From Cladorrhinum sp. PSN259 (taxonomy: Eukaryota; Ascomycota; Sordariomycetes; Sordariales; Podosporaceae), in contig MU867067.1 of the NCBI GenBank assembly GCA_033725935.1, positions 842,501 through 906,500 of the forward strand: a stretch of 64,000 bases of DNA, written 5' to 3'. Both the position numbers and the translations under genes were made by a program. Shown here piece after piece: positions 23,755-36,400 of this stretch (position 1 is the stretch's first letter; each line of letters opens with the position of its first letter). The notes under the pieces were generated by a model, which was given only the letters and a program-made list of their open reading frames with translations, did no database searches and was not told the DNA's origin.

Positions 23755-25276
23755 GGTGCTGGTAATGTGATGAACTCCAAGAATCCAAGGAACTCTGCTG
23801 ACGGGCAGGGAAAAGAATGCGGAGAGGCCCTGAGGGATGAGATAAAGGCTGGGAACTGGAAGCGATCGACAGCAAAATATGCTGGAATGAGAATAGCAGC
23901 AATGAAGGGGTCTCGCGGGAGATCAGCGTGGCCGGCACACCTGAGGATTATCATCTAAAAGTGAACGACAGGAGAGACGAGGACTCAGGAGGAGCTGAAG
24001 GGGAGTGCAACGCAACCTCCTTTACAGAGCTCATATCTCAAGGTAACACCGATGTCATATTCCGTTTTTCTGGTCGGTCAACGGCTGTCAGCCATCATCA
24101 ACGGTCGACATGGATGGAATAAACCGTGGGAGACGCGGGATGCGTGATGAGACCCGAGAAACGACAAGAGTCACTCCCTGCCCGTCTTCCTCCCTTCCCC
24201 TCGGCCACGTCGTGTCGTCGTCCCTTGCGTCAACCAGAAACACATTTTCCCCGGTCGAGTGCAAGGGACATCATCTCTTCTCTCTCTGGCAGTCCAGAAA
24301 ATCCCATCGGATCTGACACGGCCGGGCGAATGCGATTCGCTGGTGGTCGCTTGTTCTTTTCTTCCTTGCTCCCTGCCAAATTCCTGCAAACAAGGGTCCC
24401 GTCACGGTTCGAGCATGGTTTGCATGCAGTGGCAGGAAGGCCCGTCGGAGTTTTCTGATTCCTCAGGCAGGTCAACCACCCCCCCGGGCAAGAGACAATG
24501 TCTCGGCCGTGTCTGCAGATGAAGGGGAGAAAAAAAGTGCTCGCTTGCATCCCCGGTAGCGATACGGCGCTCCAATGAAGTCTATAAAAATATGGGTCTA
24601 TTCTGGCGCTGTGCCGTCTCGGCGCTAGAGATGCAGCCGGGAAGTGGTTCCGAGGTGGGAAGGAACTCGCTCGAAGAGACTCGAGACTCGAACAAGCATG
24701 GGGGAGGAAGGTGGGGGGTGACCGGGGTTTGAAAAAGGTTGTTGGGGTACGTACCTAGCACTGTGCAACCTGTGGCCATGGGGGCATGATTATCCCGGTT
24801 CGGTGGCGTCAGTCTGTGTGGTCGTTCCTCCCTTTACAAACATTGAATTCTCACGATGGGGAGAAAGTACTCCAATTTCTGCAGTGTTGCAGCCATTTCC
24901 CCTTTGGAACTTTTATCGAATCAGTTATCGAAAAGGTTTCCAACAGGGTCATCGGGGCCCTTGGACCATGACCAACTGCATACTCTCCTTATGGTTCTGC
25001 AGGCTCGGCACCGCATTCTTCATTCCTTCTTTAAACACCCATGAGCACACCCCGTTTCATTCCTGCGTGTTGTTGACCAGCTTCCCTTCTTCCACCCGTC
25101 CTCTCTTCGGCACTGCGACCCAGTGGCACCTCACTCTGTCGAGCTCAGTCCGCTCCCGTCCCGCCGATCCTTTCCTCGGGTCTCTACCGCTCATCCTTCT
25201 TTTTTTGCACATTTCTTCCACACCGTCTTCTGTCTCACACAACACTGCATTACCGACACATTCCGATTGACTCAAA
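23755..25276. promoter_or_regulatory. divergent promoter region of receptor and MFS permease
   Basis: This is 1.5 kb between two opposed start codons. The right end (about 25140-25276) is a C/T-rich leader ending AAAATGTCG, typical of filamentous-fungal transcription starts. A TATAAAAATATG string lies near 24582. No gene is supported within it. A shared regulator is possible but not shown. Confidence 0.45.
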
Positions 25277-26943
25277 ATGTCGGAGAAGGATAGCGCCAGT
25301 GTCACCAAGGACAGCACCAAGGGTAGGGTCGACAACGTCGCCCCCCTTGGTGATGATGCCTCTGGGTCCAACGTCGATGCCGCCTGGGCGTATCTCGACA
25401 ATCACCGAGATAACAGTGGCAGCGATGCTGTTGACATCACGGCCTTGCGCCGCAAGATTGACTTCCGGATCGTCCCATTGATGTTCCTGTGCTATACTCT
25501 TCAGTTCCTCGATAAAGTCATTCTGAATGTAAGAAGTCAAAAAAAACAGAGTGGATAAATATGCAATGCACTGCACAGTCGGCTAATCATGTGTTGTCTC
25601 AGTACGCCAATGTCATGGGTCTTCAGAAGGATCTTAAACTCCATGGCAACGACTTCTCCAACATTGCTACTTTCCTCTTTGTTGGTCTGCTCTGCTTCGA
25701 GATTCCCAATATCTACTTCCTCCAAGCTGTGCCTGCCGCAAAGTGGCTCGGTATCAATGTCATCCTCTGGGGTACGGCAACTGCTTGCGGTGCCGCTGCC
25801 ACCAACTACCGAACGCTCCTCGTCACCCGCGTCTTCCTCGGTATCTTTGAGGCTACCATTGCACCCTCATTGATGCTCATCAGCAGCCAATGGTACACCA
25901 AGTCAGAGTCTGCCCCTCGCTTTTCTTTCTGGTATCTTGGTCTCGGTCTCGGCCAGATCGTTGGTGGTCTTGTTTCCTTCGGCTTCCAGCACATGGGCCC
26001 GGATGCCCGTCTTGCTGGATGGCGAACCATGTTCCTCACTCTCGGTCTCCTCACCGTCATTGTTGGTTCCTGCGTCATCCTCTTCCTTCCGGATACCCCC
26101 ATGAAGGCCAAGTGGTTGTCCGACAATGAGAAGGTTGCTCTCCTCAAGCACGTCAGCGTCAACAAGACAGGTGTCGAGAACCGCAAGTTCCGGTCCAAGG
26201 AGATCCTTGAGGCCTTGATGGACCCCCAGATTTACCTCCTGCTTCTCGCTGTTGTACTGGTAAGTCAATCGTCAGCATACCTCGCAAAATGTTTACTAAC
26301 GGTTTGATAGCTCTCCGTTTCCAGCGGCGTTGTTACCACCTACTCTGCTACCCTCATTCGCGGCCTCGGCTATACTCCTAAGAAGTCTGCGCTCATGAAC
26401 ACCCCATCTGGAGTTGTCAGCATCTTCTTCACCTTGTTGGTTGGTTACGGTATTCGCACTCAGTCCCACCGCTGGGCTTGGATCATTGTCTGCATTATCC
26501 CTGCCATCATTGGTGGCGCTTTGATGTCTTTCTTGGACCCCAAGACCAACAGACATGGTGTCCTCGCTGGTATCTACCTCGTCAATGCCGTTGTTGCTCC
26601 TCTGGCCATCTTCTACAACTGGACTGTCGCCAACGTTGCTGGTCCTACCAAGCGTGCCTTTGCTGCCGCCATCATCAGTGGTTCCTTCTCCCTTGGCAAC
26701 ATCATTGGCCCTCAGACCTTCCAAGTCCGCGATGCTCCCGAGTACCGCCCGGCCAAGATCGCTGTCATGGCCACCCAGGCCGGTTGCGCTTTGGTCACCT
26801 TGGTTCTCTTTGGCTACTACACCTGGCAGAACAAGCGTCGTAACAACCTTGCTGACAACGAGAATGAGGAGGCCTACATGGAGGCTGAAGTTTGGGCTCG
26901 CATGACTGACAAGGAGAACAAGAGCTTCCGCTATACTTATTAA
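25277..26943 (+). CDS. MFS anion:cation symporter, allantoate permease (Dal5) family
   Basis: Three exons (25277-25528, 25603-26259, 26311-26943) give 513 residues; the second intron carries a perfect ACTAAC branch point. About 12 transmembrane segments follow a soluble N-terminus of about 60 residues. The pattern LRRKIDFRIVPLMFLCYTLQFLDK at the start of helix 1, WGTATACGAAATNYRTLLVTRVFLG and TKSESAPRFSFWYLGLGLGQ is that of the Dal5/Tna1 branch of MFS, which moves allantoate, nicotinate, vitamins and other organic anions with protons. The substrate cannot be read from sequence. Kynurenine and NAD genes lie 20 kb away, too far to argue for nicotinate transport. Codon use is biased to C-ending codons, more than its neighbours, suggesting good expression. 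Confidence 0.93.
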
Positions 26944-29900
26944 GCGGGTCCTTGAGGGATTTTATGGGGGGAAATGTGTGCATTGAATTTTGTGGTATCT
27001 TTTTTTTTTTTTTTTTGGATTTACCAAAATCCCGTATAATTTTGCATCAAAGCTTCTTTTGTATTTTTGATATTCATAAACACGAATACCCAAAATACCC
27101 TTTTAGGAGGGTATTTCTTTGATTTTGGAATAAACACATGATTTGTGTGTCATGCAAACAATTTTGATTCTCAATGCGACAGTGATGCAGATTGCAGATT
27201 GGAGAGTGCAGAATCTACTTACCATTGCAGTGTTTTCAGATTGATCCGGAGCGGATCCGGAGGACGGAGGCAGACACGGCATAAAGAGCCATCCCCATGT
27301 TTATATTCCGCAAAGGGTTTAATGCCAGGGGTAAAGTGTACCAGATTTGAGTGATGTTTGTTTATGATGAGCGCATACTCCCATACTCCCAGTGTGGTGC
27401 CCCTGAGGGCCTGGAAGTGGGTTGGTGCTGACGAAGGAATTGGTTGATTCCTGGCATCGCGCTTTGACGCAATCGTCACAATGCTCTTTTTCTACATGGT
27501 GAAAAAGGTCAGATTTCATTTGGTATGACAGCGGGTGCAGGGCGGGAGCTGCCGGTTGAAAGTTTCCGCTGTACGTGCGCTGGACGAGACGATAAATAAA
27601 CACGCGGTAGCGCTTACGTTCGCTTGAGACAGACAAGGTTTTTTTTTCTTTGGTTTCTTACATACAATACAGTGCTGATGACAAGGGACAAGGGGACAAG
27701 GGGGACATGGAATGGCTAGCCAGTGCAGCGCTGCAAATGATTTTGTGTTACCTACTGTACATACCTACACCGTAGTGTATGTTACGGTCTGTCTCGCCTC
27801 TGCTGTTGGCAGGTGACAACCGCCAAGGACCATGGGCAAAAGGGCAAAGGAAGGGGACCGGAGTGGAGTGGAGAGGTCTTTTGTTGCGGCAGAAGTGAGC
27901 AGCAGGGTAAGTATAACCGTACTGTAGTATTTTTTTGTGGCTGTTTTGTCGAGATCTGATACAGCGATACTTGTTTGGCGTTTGTTACATATGTATTTTA
28001 TTCTATCTTACCGGTGGTCTGAAGATCAATCTCGATCATTAAAGGGAAAGTTCAGTCAGGCTAGACTGGACCGAGGAAACTAAAGGTGGGAAGAAAAGAA
28101 ATGGCTGCTTTTATTAGCTGCCGGTTTGTGTGGGTGGGATGGGTGGTGGTATTATTGAAGGTTTTGCATAGGACGGACGGGATGATGGGAAGTTGTGCCT
28201 AATAATATTTTTACTGCTTTGCCGGCCGGGTTTTGTGCCACGTTTTGGGGGGGGGGTTAGAAAGCATGAAACCCAAAAAGGAAAATGTAAAAACCAAAAA
28301 AAATCAGTTTGGATGGTTTGCATGGGGTGATATTTTGTATTTTATTTGCATTGAAGCTGAGGTGCCCGTGAGCTGTAAAGAGACATCCATCATTCATCAT
28401 GTATTGGATTAAATTTGCATATAGTGCATTTGTCGATCATTTCGGTGCCGAGGGCAAAGAACAAAAAAAACCTTGTTTTTTTTACAGCTATTCGTCGGCG
28501 GTTTTGCAGGTGTGTGTGTGGGTGGTATTATTTGCATGGGCTGAGTACATGTACGTATAAGGGTGATTGACGGGTGTGGTGTTATGTGGCGTCAGAGAGG
28601 TCCCCCGGGTGACATTACATTGCATGTTATAGTATCGGACGGCGACAGCAGACGTAGTATGCAAATATTTCACCACAGCTTACCAGTGCAGGACTTTTAG
28701 GTATGTATATAAATGCAGGTTATGCCGTGCGTCTGAAACAAAATGGATGCAATGGTTGGCTATGTGGCTCTGCTGATAGTTTCGAAAGGGAACAAAAAAA
28801 GAATTGGCAATAAATGAACGGCAGTTACAAACACTTGCATTTTTGTGGTTTGTGAAACGTGAAAAACTGAGTACCTTGCAAAACGTCAGGAAGGAAACTG
28901 TCGACAGTATTTTTGACAGTCGCAATAAACTTGTGCATGTGAATTTTGCTCGTTTGGCAAATGCGGGTTGTCTTCTTGTCATTGGTAGTTTCGAGTACGA
29001 TCCTGCAATCACGGATCTGCAGGTTCAAGTAAGAGACGGGTTGAAGCGGATTGGATAGAAACAAGGTTTTTGGAAACCGGATTCGCCATTCCGTGCATCG
29101 GAGATTTATCGTCTATGAGTATATGCTTGCGAGAGTTGAATTCAAATTGACTGGATGAGGATGCATGGCATGAAAACGGCAGGCGAAATTTCTTTTTTGG
29201 AAAGGGCAAGATGCTATACAGAGTGGGGTTGGGTACGACGCTGAGGCGAGGATATGGACAAAGTAGTCGGGCCGACGTTCCCTTCTTCTTTTTTGGAAAC
29301 TTGGGAGCGGGCTGGATCTGCTTGGAGAGAGGGATGATACAATACCTACTGTGATGGAACGTGACGTGGGGTATTTGTTTGGATGTGGTGGACCACCTTC
29401 ATTTGCATCATCGCGAGAATTTCTTTTTTTTCTAGTTTTGTCGGGTGATTGATGTTTGTTTGATCGCGCATTGTCTGAGAATGGTGATGTGATTGCGCCA
29501 TTTGTGATTTATTCAAGTGATGGATGGTAAGAAAATTCCAGTCTGGAGGTAGGTATGGGGGTAAAATGGTTGTAAGCACCGTGTGATGACCCTGACTGCC
29601 AGGGAACAGGAAGATAAGCCAGAAGAGTGAAGGATTTTTTTGCAGCACTTATTCGGTGACCGAGACAGTGACAAGAGTAACGTGTGACAGCAGCAACGTT
29701 TGAGCTCGTGCCGCATTGATGACTGGGGACGGGGTTCTGAGTTCGCTGTACACAACAGGCTGACCGGGCTTTCCTTGTTTACGAGTCCTGCAACCTAGGA
29801 AGAGCCGATAGAGTGCATTTTGCTGTGATAGTGGCACAGGTGTGGCAGTTAACGGTTTGTGACAGATCGGAGAATTCTGACCGAGCTCGTTTCCAAGGTC

Positions 29901-30540
29901 TCGAGTCACTAGCTTCCGTCGGTATCCGTAGTCTTCACAAACATGGGCGGAGTTCAAGGGTCATTGTGCGGCAGAAGGGCTTTGACATTTGAAAAGCAAG
30001 GAATCTGTCTGGTGCTTCAGTACTGCTAAGATCATGATACAGAAGACACATAGCTTCAAGTATACTCCATCTAATGGATGCTCGAAAACCCCATCAACGG
30101 TCAGTACAAGGGAAGAGAAGCGCCTCCCAGATTCTCCACTGCAAGCAATTTCCAAACCATATCATTTGAACCTTCGTTCTAATAACAATTCTCTGTTGGA
30201 TTCGAACCTTAAAGCCCAATGACTACCCTGCATTTGCAAACCTAGACGGGGTTGCCGAGCAGAAGGTAAAAGACTTCGCAGCTGCAGTTAGGCAGCACGG
30301 GAAGATCGTCAACTTATACCATGCAGGAGTACAACCAAACTACAAACTCAATGATCTGGTTAACTTGTTATTGACCTTTTAATCTTCATTCTTTAGCCAC
30401 ACCAAAGCCCATTGCTTACTCTCCACCTTCAAGACTCAGGGGCTCAGGGGCAACCCGCACAAGCTCGACCACAAAGTCAACAAACTCCACTCACGACTTC
30501 GCCATACCCACCAGCATCTCCACCACACCAACTCAACACC
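26944..30540. other. long gene-free stretch
   Basis: For 3.6 kb after the permease I can support no gene on either strand. T runs (about 27000-27018), a G run near 28248-28258 and AT-rich tracts are frequent. Frames are short and without domains. Part of a direct repeat starts near 30210 (listed separately). Confidence 0.5.
30210..30432 (+). repeat. direct repeat R1, left copy
   Basis: About 220 bp, beginning GACTACCCTGCATTTGCAAA at 30221 and ending at ACTCTCCACCTTCAA, recurs in the same orientation at 37508-37724 with scattered substitutions and small gaps. It has no open frame of note. The two copies bracket the hemopexin remnant, the tandem repeat, the Clr5-ankyrin gene and LTR-like copy B. 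Confidence 0.75.
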
Positions 30541-30542
30541 AC

Positions 30543-31199
30543 ACAAAACTATTAAACGTAATTAATAGTTTCTGTACATCAAAAGAAGAAGGGGATTTCC
30601 TTCTCGGACTTCCAACAAATCATCGGGACCATTCCAATCGGGTATGGCGTAGCGGTAACATCGTTGACTCTCACTTCTCAGAAGTGATATGTATTCTCTC
30701 AATAGCCCCGGGAACCGACAACGAATTCTACATATTCAGCGGCACGCGGTACGTCCGATACAGATTCTCGGCCGGAATAGAAGAAGACGCAATCGTCAGC
30801 GGACCGCAGGAGGTTCGGGAAAAGTGGAAAAGCCTGGATAAAGCGGGGTTTCGCACGATGGATGCTGCCATACCTGTTCCTGATCCGAATGATGAGAATC
30901 AAAGCTTTTTTTTTTTGTCAGGAATCAGTATCTTCGCGTCAGGTCCCAACCTGGTAAGCACTGAGGAGAGGAGAATGTCTCGGGGCTGGGTAGTAGTTTT
31001 GATCACTTTTGCTGGGTTGAGTTTGCCGAGGTTTCACACGACCGATGCGGTGGTTCAGGTGCCCGGGGAGCCGCTGTGGGCGTACGTGTTTAGTGGGAAT
31101 TAGTGTGGTAAGGTTCAGGTTTGGACTTTTCCGGCGAGGTTGATGGGTACGCCGGGGCCGGTTTATGAGGGTTGGAAGAGTCTTGTTTGGGGTTGGTAA
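30543..31199 (+). pseudogene. broken hemopexin-like gene
   Basis: An open frame without an ATG runs from about 30543 to a TAG at 31101-31103 and then resumes in the same frame for 31 codons to TAA at 31197-31199. It encodes three hemopexin-type blade signatures: EFYIFSGTRYVRYRF, then GPQEVREKWKSL with a following DAAIPVP, then WAYVFSGN followed, after the stop, by KVQVW and a final YEGWKSL. This is the fungal/plant hemopexin-like (albumin-2-like) propeller. The interrupted blade, missing start and TAG argue for a pseudogene. A sequencing error at the TAG would still leave no start codon. A Lys/Thr/Ser-rich start could belong to an unrecognised first exon. Confidence 0.6.
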
Positions 31200-33447
31200 A
31201 CAGGGGATGAGGTCTTTTGTCTGAGCGTGTTTATGTACTTACGGGATAGATGTCTCGGAGTTGAGTGAGGTTATTTCCACCTTAGGAACCTGGTAATAGG
31301 GGTATACCAAGGTATATGGGGGTTGTTTTCTCCTAGTCTACCACGGTTTTATACGTATTTGGCAAAAAGGGACCATTAATCTCCTTGATAGCCTCAGCAA
31401 GCTTCTTCCCCGCCTTGTTCCAACCACTCATCCCACCGGACGTTTGCAAGCAGAGCCCGACGGCGAAAAGGGCATCACGAGGAAGTTGCGCGGGATGCAC
31501 GGGGGTTTATACCCACAGGACGTACGCCTGGGCCCGAACCTAGGTGAATCCTTCCTGGCCCATGATGAAGCTGCAGGTCGGGTGACAGCCAAAAACGAGA
31601 GATGGAGTTCACTCAGTGTTGCTGAGATCCTTGAGACCGACTTTGTCATGCGAAGGTTCGATATTGAACTCCACCAGTTTCAATTAACGCTGCGTTTGCC
31701 ATGGCAGAGCGATTTTTTGTTTGATATTGTTTGTCCAACGCAACGAGGTTGCCTCCGCCATGACCCCCTCCGCAAGACTACCGATAAGCCCCCTCGTCGG
31801 CATTTTGCTCTGCACGCCGCCAATGAGAGTATTCGGCCGGGAAGGCTTGCGACACTTATAAATTCCGTTCACTGCGGCAAGCATGGATGTTGTAGTTAAA
31901 GGGGCTTACGAGAGACGGTGCTTTTGCTCAGCTAGCCGAAATGGCAATATAATATATCTATGGCCTCCCTGTCGACCAAATCCGAGCCTTTTAATTCCAG
32001 AAGACGCCCCAGCCCTCTCCACTTACCGTTTTTCCGAACAGATCGATCAAGCTTATTATACGGACGCCCGAAAAGTTCCGGAAAATGGTTGTTACCTGTT
32101 TCTTCTCGGCTCCGTACTTACGATGTGGACCGTCCGCCCTTTGCTTTCTTTGATTCCTGCCCTGAGACCTAAATTGTGTTCATAGCTGGCGATTTTCAAT
32201 CATCAGGCGGGGTGCCGTTAGTGTGAGGCGGTTTTGGGACGGCAAATGCAACGCGGCCGTTCGCCGGTGAAGATGGCGACCGGAGAATCGTAGTTGTATA
32301 TTGGAGAGGGTACTGTAAGAGGAGGTGGTAGAACGCGGTCGCTAAGACGAGGGGATACGGCAGTAGTAATGAGGGGCTGAATTACGAGAACCTGGAAGAT
32401 GGTGTCCTGAGCCCTCTCATTCATACTCCTGTGCCTCAAATAATGTCGATGAAGTAGCTGAAGTAGTGAGACTTCATGTTCGCACTCTAAGCATCAGTCA
32501 TCTAAGCATCGGCGGTAAGGAACTGGGATGGTACCAACAATCAGCGGTATACACCAAGCATCCGCAATAAGGTCCATCTGACATCTGTCCCATCTCCACA
32601 TCAATGGAATGTCGAACATTTTCCCGTTGAGACATGACATCTTTAATAACCACAGTCAGCTAACCTATCGTATATGCCGTCACCGAGATCATTTACCACG
32701 TTTTGGGTGTCTGTTGCAAAAGGCTTTCCAGATAACGGCTAATGCTGATGGTATGGAAATGACGATGGCAATAATTCCCACAGTACCTTCTACGGAAAGC
32801 TCCATTGTGGTTGTAGATCTCAAGTGGATGGTCTGTGGACACAATAATGGCCATCATGAAGTAGGAGTGCTGTTTGCTAGTAGATTTCAAGGCTTGCATT
32901 GCCCTAATGACGGTTGTGGAAGGAAGCAATTGGGAGCATGGAAACCTGAGCTATCGATTTGAACATGAAGGCCCTGGATGATCGTGAAGAATACAGCGAA
33001 GTCTGTGCATTAGGTGGCACTCACGAGAAGGGTTTGGATGCAACCAATCAATGATGGTTGAAAGGCCCTGGGTGATCGTGAAGGTTTTGGTATCGGCAAA
33101 TACGGCGAAGTCCGTGCATTAGGTGGCTCAAGAGAATGGTTTGGATGCAACCAATCAATGATGGTTGAAAGGCCCTGGGTGATCGTGAAGGTTTTGGTAT
33201 CAGCGAATCCGGCGAAGTCCGTGCATTAGGTGGCGCTCACGAGAACGGTTGGGATGTAGCCAATCAATGATGGTTGTGAAGGACACATGAAGGGTTTGGC
33301 GTAGGCCAATACGATCCGCGCTTCACTCTTTGCTTTTTTTGTCTGCAGTCAGCTAAATATCTTCCCCTGCACCCCCAAAATCCTAACAGCTCATCTAAGC
33401 ATTTCATCCATTCTATCAATCATACAAGAGACTACCGTTTTTCAGCC
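31200..33447. other. degenerate stretch with coding remnants and a tandem repeat
   Basis: No intact gene is seen. On the minus strand about 31680-31325 one frame reads like decayed coding sequence with three stops, ending in a Lys/Ala-rich helix-like segment; I do not recognise the family. A tandem repeat lies at 32966-33285. The last 130 bp is the leader of the Clr5 gene. Confidence 0.45.
32966..33285 (+). repeat. tandem repeat, three units of about 93-107 bp
   Basis: The core GGCCCTGGGTGATCGTGAAG followed by GCGAAGTCCGTGCATTAGGT and GCAACCAATCAATGATGGTT repeats three times. Units two and three are 107 bp apart and nearly identical. The first lacks about 15 bp of GGTTTTGGTATC-like sequence. 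It sits about 160 bp upstream of the Clr5-ankyrin start codon, so it could lie in the promoter. Confidence 0.8.
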
Positions 33448-36400
33448 ATGGCTGACCGCTGGGAACCTCATAAGGAGACAATCCGAGAATACTTTCTTCA
33501 AGCAGGAATGAGACTCGAGGAAGTTATGCAGCACATGGAGGAAAGTCACAGTTTCTCTGCAAGGTTTGCTTCAACCCACGTTACGATGCTGGATTAGATC
33601 TGACCCCACGACAGCAAGACGGCATATGAGCGCCAACTTCGAAAGTGGAAATTCCGCAAGCGTACCAGATGTGCCGGAGATGTATGGAAATACATAGGGC
33701 GTCGCATCAAGTCGCGAAAGCTGGGCGCCAAGGGTTACAGTGTATACATCAGAGACAGAAAAGTCTCTGAGGCGGCCATCCAGAGGGAAATATTTAGATA
33801 CGATCTGCCTACCTTCCAAAGCCGTAATCATCAAGGTATAAAGAATCTTGTCCCTGGGATTTAAGAAATCGATCCTAATATTTCTACCGTTCCAGATCCC
33901 AAAACGCCGGATGGCGTTTACATCACCACACCAACATCCTTAATGGACCTTGGTTTGTTGCACAATCTCCCTTGGCAGCAATTCCAGACATCACTTGGAC
34001 TTAAGAGTTAGTTTATCTCCGTCATCTTACAGCTTCATTCTGACACTAGAATAGTTGGTCCAGATCTAGCTTTACTAGCGAACACCATTTGTTCAGTCTA
34101 CGAACCGAGCATGACGGAGAGCCCTTTAGCCATGTTGTCGTCTGCTCTGTCCAGTTGGACCGCCAAAAACACGCACCCAGGCAGTAAGACTAGAAATCTG
34201 CATTCATATCTTCGAGCCATAGTTCCAGATCAGATCGACGAAAGCGACGGGTCCATAGAGCAGTCTCCTTGGCTCCCCGAAATCGGTCCGGCCACCCCTT
34301 ACCTTAGCGTTCTTGTGTATCTGCTGTCGAACAATATTCTTCATGACGACGTTCGGAACGCATTATTACCCAATTTCCTACGGATAGGAAATTTGCGGAT
34401 GCTTGAGAATCTGTTGTCGACCAAAACACCAACCGTTGAGGCCTTGGCCGAACAACTTTTCAGTTACGCTATTCTGTCTCTGGACGTTGCAGCCGTCCAG
34501 TTGGTGCTAAGATATGGGGTAAAGCCTCACAAAATGGTTGGCAGGCGGCGGAAGAGTCCTCTTGTCTACGCCGTCAGAAAAGGGAGCATTGAGTTGGCAA
34601 GGATTTTGATCGAAGCTGGAGTCGATGTCAATGCTCCAGTAATCGCCTGTGGGGGAAGTACAGCACTTCAAACCGCAGCAGAAAAGGGAGATATCAACCT
34701 TGTCAGGTTTCTTCTTAAGGCCGGAGCTGATGTGAATGACCCAGGAGATGAGGAAACTAGCGAAACAGCGCTTCAGGCTGCTGCAGGGAGTGGGAAAATC
34801 GAGGTCGTCCAGTGTCTCCTCAAAGCTGGAGCTAATATCAACGCTCCAGCGGCTCTGGAGGAAGGGAATACAGCACTTCAAGCAGCAGTGAAGCAAGACA
34901 ACATCGAGATAGTCCGGCTTTTGCTTGACGGTGGGGCAGATGTTAACGCATCGCCGGCAGCTCTGTCTGGGAGTACAGCACTTCAATCAGCCGTACTTCA
35001 AGACAACATCGAGATGGCCCAGCTTTTGCTTGATAATGGGGCAGATGTGAACGATATGCCAGCATATGGCGATGGGAAAACAGCACTTCAAGCCGCAGCA
35101 GAGAACGGAAACATTCAGATGGTTCAATTCCTTCTTGATGTTGGGGCAGATGTGGACGATATGCCAGCATATGGCGGTGGGAAAACAGCACTTCAAACCG
35201 CAGCAGAGAACGGAAACATTCAGATGATTCAACTCCTTCTTGATGTTGGGGCAGATGTGAATGCTCTGCCAGCAGAAGAATTTGGATTGACAGCACTTCA
35301 AGCTGCAGCATTGAAAGGCAACATCCAAGTGGTTCAGCTTCTTCTCAAGGCGGGAGCAGACATTCACGCTCCGCCATCAGACATTGGCGGACAAACACCA
35401 ATTCAAGCTGCAGTAGCTGCAGGTAATATCGAACTTGTCAAGCTCTTTCTTGACGAGAAAGTGGACGTTAATGCCAATCCACACGGTGTGGGTGGGACAG
35501 CACTCCAAGTGGCGACGAAATCTGGCGACATCGAACTAGTTTCGATCCTTCTCAAAGCGGGAGCCGACGTTAATGCCCCAGGAAATGGCACAGCACTTAT
35601 CGCTGCGGCCAGTAGAGGTTATTTCCAGCTCACCAAACTTCTTCTTAAGGCCGGAGCGCACGTTAATACTAGACACGCGAATCACTATGCCGCAACAGCT
35701 CTTCAAGCAGCTGTCGAAAACGGCAGCATTGAGTTGGTTCAACTTCTTCTTAAGGCTGGGGCAGCTGTAAATGCTCCGCTACTCAGGGAGGGGAGAACAG
35801 CACTTCAAGCAGCGGCGGGGAAGGGGGACATTGAAATGGTTCAGCTCCTTCTTGATGTTGGGGCAGATGTGAATGCTCTGCCAGCATATGAGAATGGCAG
35901 TACAGCGCTTCAAGAAGCCGTAACTAATGACAATATCGAAATGGTCCAGCTCCTTCTCAGAGCTGGGGCTGATGTGAACGGCCCGCCAGCAGATATGTGG
36001 GGAAGAGCAGCGCTGCAAATCGCAGCAGAGATAGGCAATCTCGAATTGGTTGAATGCCTTCTTGATGCCAATGCTGACGTCAACATACCCGCGGCTGTTA
36101 ACTCAGGATTGACGGCCCTGCAAGCAGCTTCGATAAAGGGCTACTTCGGCATTGCTTTGAAACTCCTGAAGAATCAGGCGAATGTCAACGCACCCGGTGC
36201 TGCGGAGCACGGTAGAACGGCGTTAGAAGGGGCTGCAGAACACGGCCGCATCGACATAGTTCAACTACTCCTAAATGCCAACGTTGACATACACGGAGAA
36301 GGGAAGGTCCACTACGAGAGAGCAATGGAACTGGCTTCAGAAGGTGGTTACCATGCTGTTCTGAGGTGCCTTCAGACGTATGGAGATAACCCCCAAAACC

